Positions 6,196-6,913 of a stretch of DNA of 6,913 nucleotides are shown here, piece by piece. Location: assembly GCA_021785055.1 (NCBI GenBank), contig JAJYGS010000170.1, forward strand, positions 1 to 6,913. Direction: 5' to 3'. This DNA comes from Nitrospirota bacterium (GTDB lineage: Bacteria; Nitrospirota; JACRHJ01). Made by a program: the position numbers and the translations under genes. The first letter of the stretch is position 1; each line of letters begins with the position of its first letter. Under the pieces are notes generated by a model, which saw only the letters and a program-made list of their open reading frames with translations, had not been told where the DNA came from and made no database searches.

Positions 6196-6913
6196 TTGAG
6201 AAAACATATTTTCAGCCTTATCGCCCTTGTACTGGCTATTATTACCTCGAAATCCGCCATTGCCGCTTCCCATGAGGAATGGGCCGGGATATTTCTCGGA
6301 AAGCAGAAAATCGGTTATGAGCATATCGCGGTAGAGAGGATTCCGGGCGGGTTCAATATTGCCGATGATATGGCGGCGAGCATCTCCGTGCTTGGGACGG
6401 TGCAGGAACTAAATACAAAGACCTCTTCGGTGACCGACGGCTCATACAGGCTCAAAAGCTTTGATTTTTCCATGCGTTCCGGATTTGCGGACTCAGAGAT
6501 TTCCGGGAGAGTCGATGGTAATATGCTCCGTCTTAAAACAGGGCCGGAGCCCTCCGGCACAAAAAACATAAAGATAGACGAGGCGCCTTTTCTCGCCTCA
6601 GGCGCGGACCTTTATCTCCAGGGCCGGAAGCTTAAGACTGGAGATTCCTTCGACCTTACGCTTTTCGACCCGGCTTCTCTCTCGCTTGACAGGATGAATG
6701 TGAACGTTAAGTCGTTGGAGCAGATGAAGGCGGGCGACGCACTCGTCCCGGTGTACCGCCTGGATGAGAATTATGCCGGAATAGAAGGAACCGACTGGAT
6801 AAGCCCGGAACTTGGCACCGTTAAATCCTCCGGGCCTATGGGCTTCACATACCTCAGGGAAACCAGGGCGCAGGCGGTTGATTTGAAGAGCTCCGCGCCC
6901 CCGGACATCACGG
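6196..6913 (+). CDS. Exported protein resembling N-terminal domain of transglutaminase-like family (3' truncated)
   Basis: The gene runs off the right edge; 239 residues are visible. A TTG start is chosen because AGGAG precedes it by 9 nt, a good promoter lies just upstream, and translation from it yields a signal peptide: RKH, then a hydrophobic core (about 5-16), then a likely signal peptidase I site after AIA (21-23). The mature protein begins SHEEWAGIFLGKQKIGYEH and continues as a beta-rich domain with LGTVQELNTKT, SFDFSMRSGF, the segment DEAPFLASGADLYL, FDPASLSLDRM and a final LGTVKSSGPMGFTYLRE. This layout resembles the N-terminal domain that precedes a Cys-His-Asp transglutaminase core in periplasmic proteins of proteobacteria and related phyla. 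The catalytic core would lie beyond the window, so enzymatic function is not shown. It is divergently transcribed from the TPR operon. A lone DUF-type periplasmic beta protein is the main alternative. Confidence 0.7.
   Translation, partial: MRKHIFSLIALVLAIITSKSAIAASHEEWAGIFLGKQKIGYEHIAVERIPGGFNIADDMAASISVLGTVQELNTKTSSVTDGSYRLKSFDFSMRSGFADSEISGRVDGNMLRLKTGPEPSGTKNIKIDEAPFLASGADLYLQGRKLKTGDSFDLTLFDPASLSLDRMNVNVKSLEQMKAGDALVPVYRLDENYAGIEGTDWISPELGTVKSSGPMGFTYLRETRAQAVDLKSSAPPDIT

Noticed and set aside
1..6913. Search for CRISPR arrays, tRNA genes, insertion sequences or defence genes
   Set aside because: No direct-repeat arrays, cloverleaf-like segments, transposase motifs or terminal inverted repeats were seen; almost all sequence is accounted for by the six genes.

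Overview
The window looks like chromosomal DNA of a Gram-negative-type bacterium, moderately GC-rich and densely coded. It has non-ATG starts with clear Shine-Dalgarno sites and sigma-70-like promoters. The style of the proteins (ExeA-type AAA+ ATPase beside a very long acidic-linker TPR protein, and a periplasmic transglutaminase-associated protein) recalls Nitrospirota or the former Deltaproteobacteria. That placement is an inference from family resemblance and is uncertain. No RNA genes, insertion sequences, CRISPR arrays or phage genes are visible.

Left part (1-1932), lipid-type genes. The window opens inside the C-terminal third of a PLP-dependent alpha-oxoamine synthase whose surviving motifs fit serine palmitoyltransferase better than the biotin or threonine-pathway relatives. 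A small polytopic kinase of the dolichol kinase/DGK1/VTE5 family follows on the same strand. Facing them is a PAP2-superfamily membrane protein with features of the Aur1/inositol-phosphorylceramide-synthase branch. Its 3' end overlaps the kinase by 39 bp. Together they suggest synthesis and head-group or phosphate processing of a sphingolipid-like lipid, but no substrate can be read from the sequence.

Middle part (1936-6000), on the minus strand. A promoter near 6037-6065 drives, in order, a 1073-residue TPR protein, an ExeA/MshM-like ATPase 12-15 bp downstream, and the PAP2 enzyme 3 bp after that. The spacing makes this a likely three-gene operon, tying a lipid-phosphate-type enzyme to an envelope or secretion-type ATPase and scaffold.

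Right part (6001-6913). A 195-bp intergenic region carries two divergent promoters. The plus-strand one precedes a TTG-started, signal-peptide-bearing protein that resembles the N-terminal domain of bacterial transglutaminase-like proteins and runs off the window.

The most interesting points are the possible sphingolipid-like lipid cluster, the linkage of its PAP2 enzyme to the TPR/ATPase operon, the tail-to-tail gene overlap, and the modular acidic TPR protein. None of these is demonstrated to be a new system.
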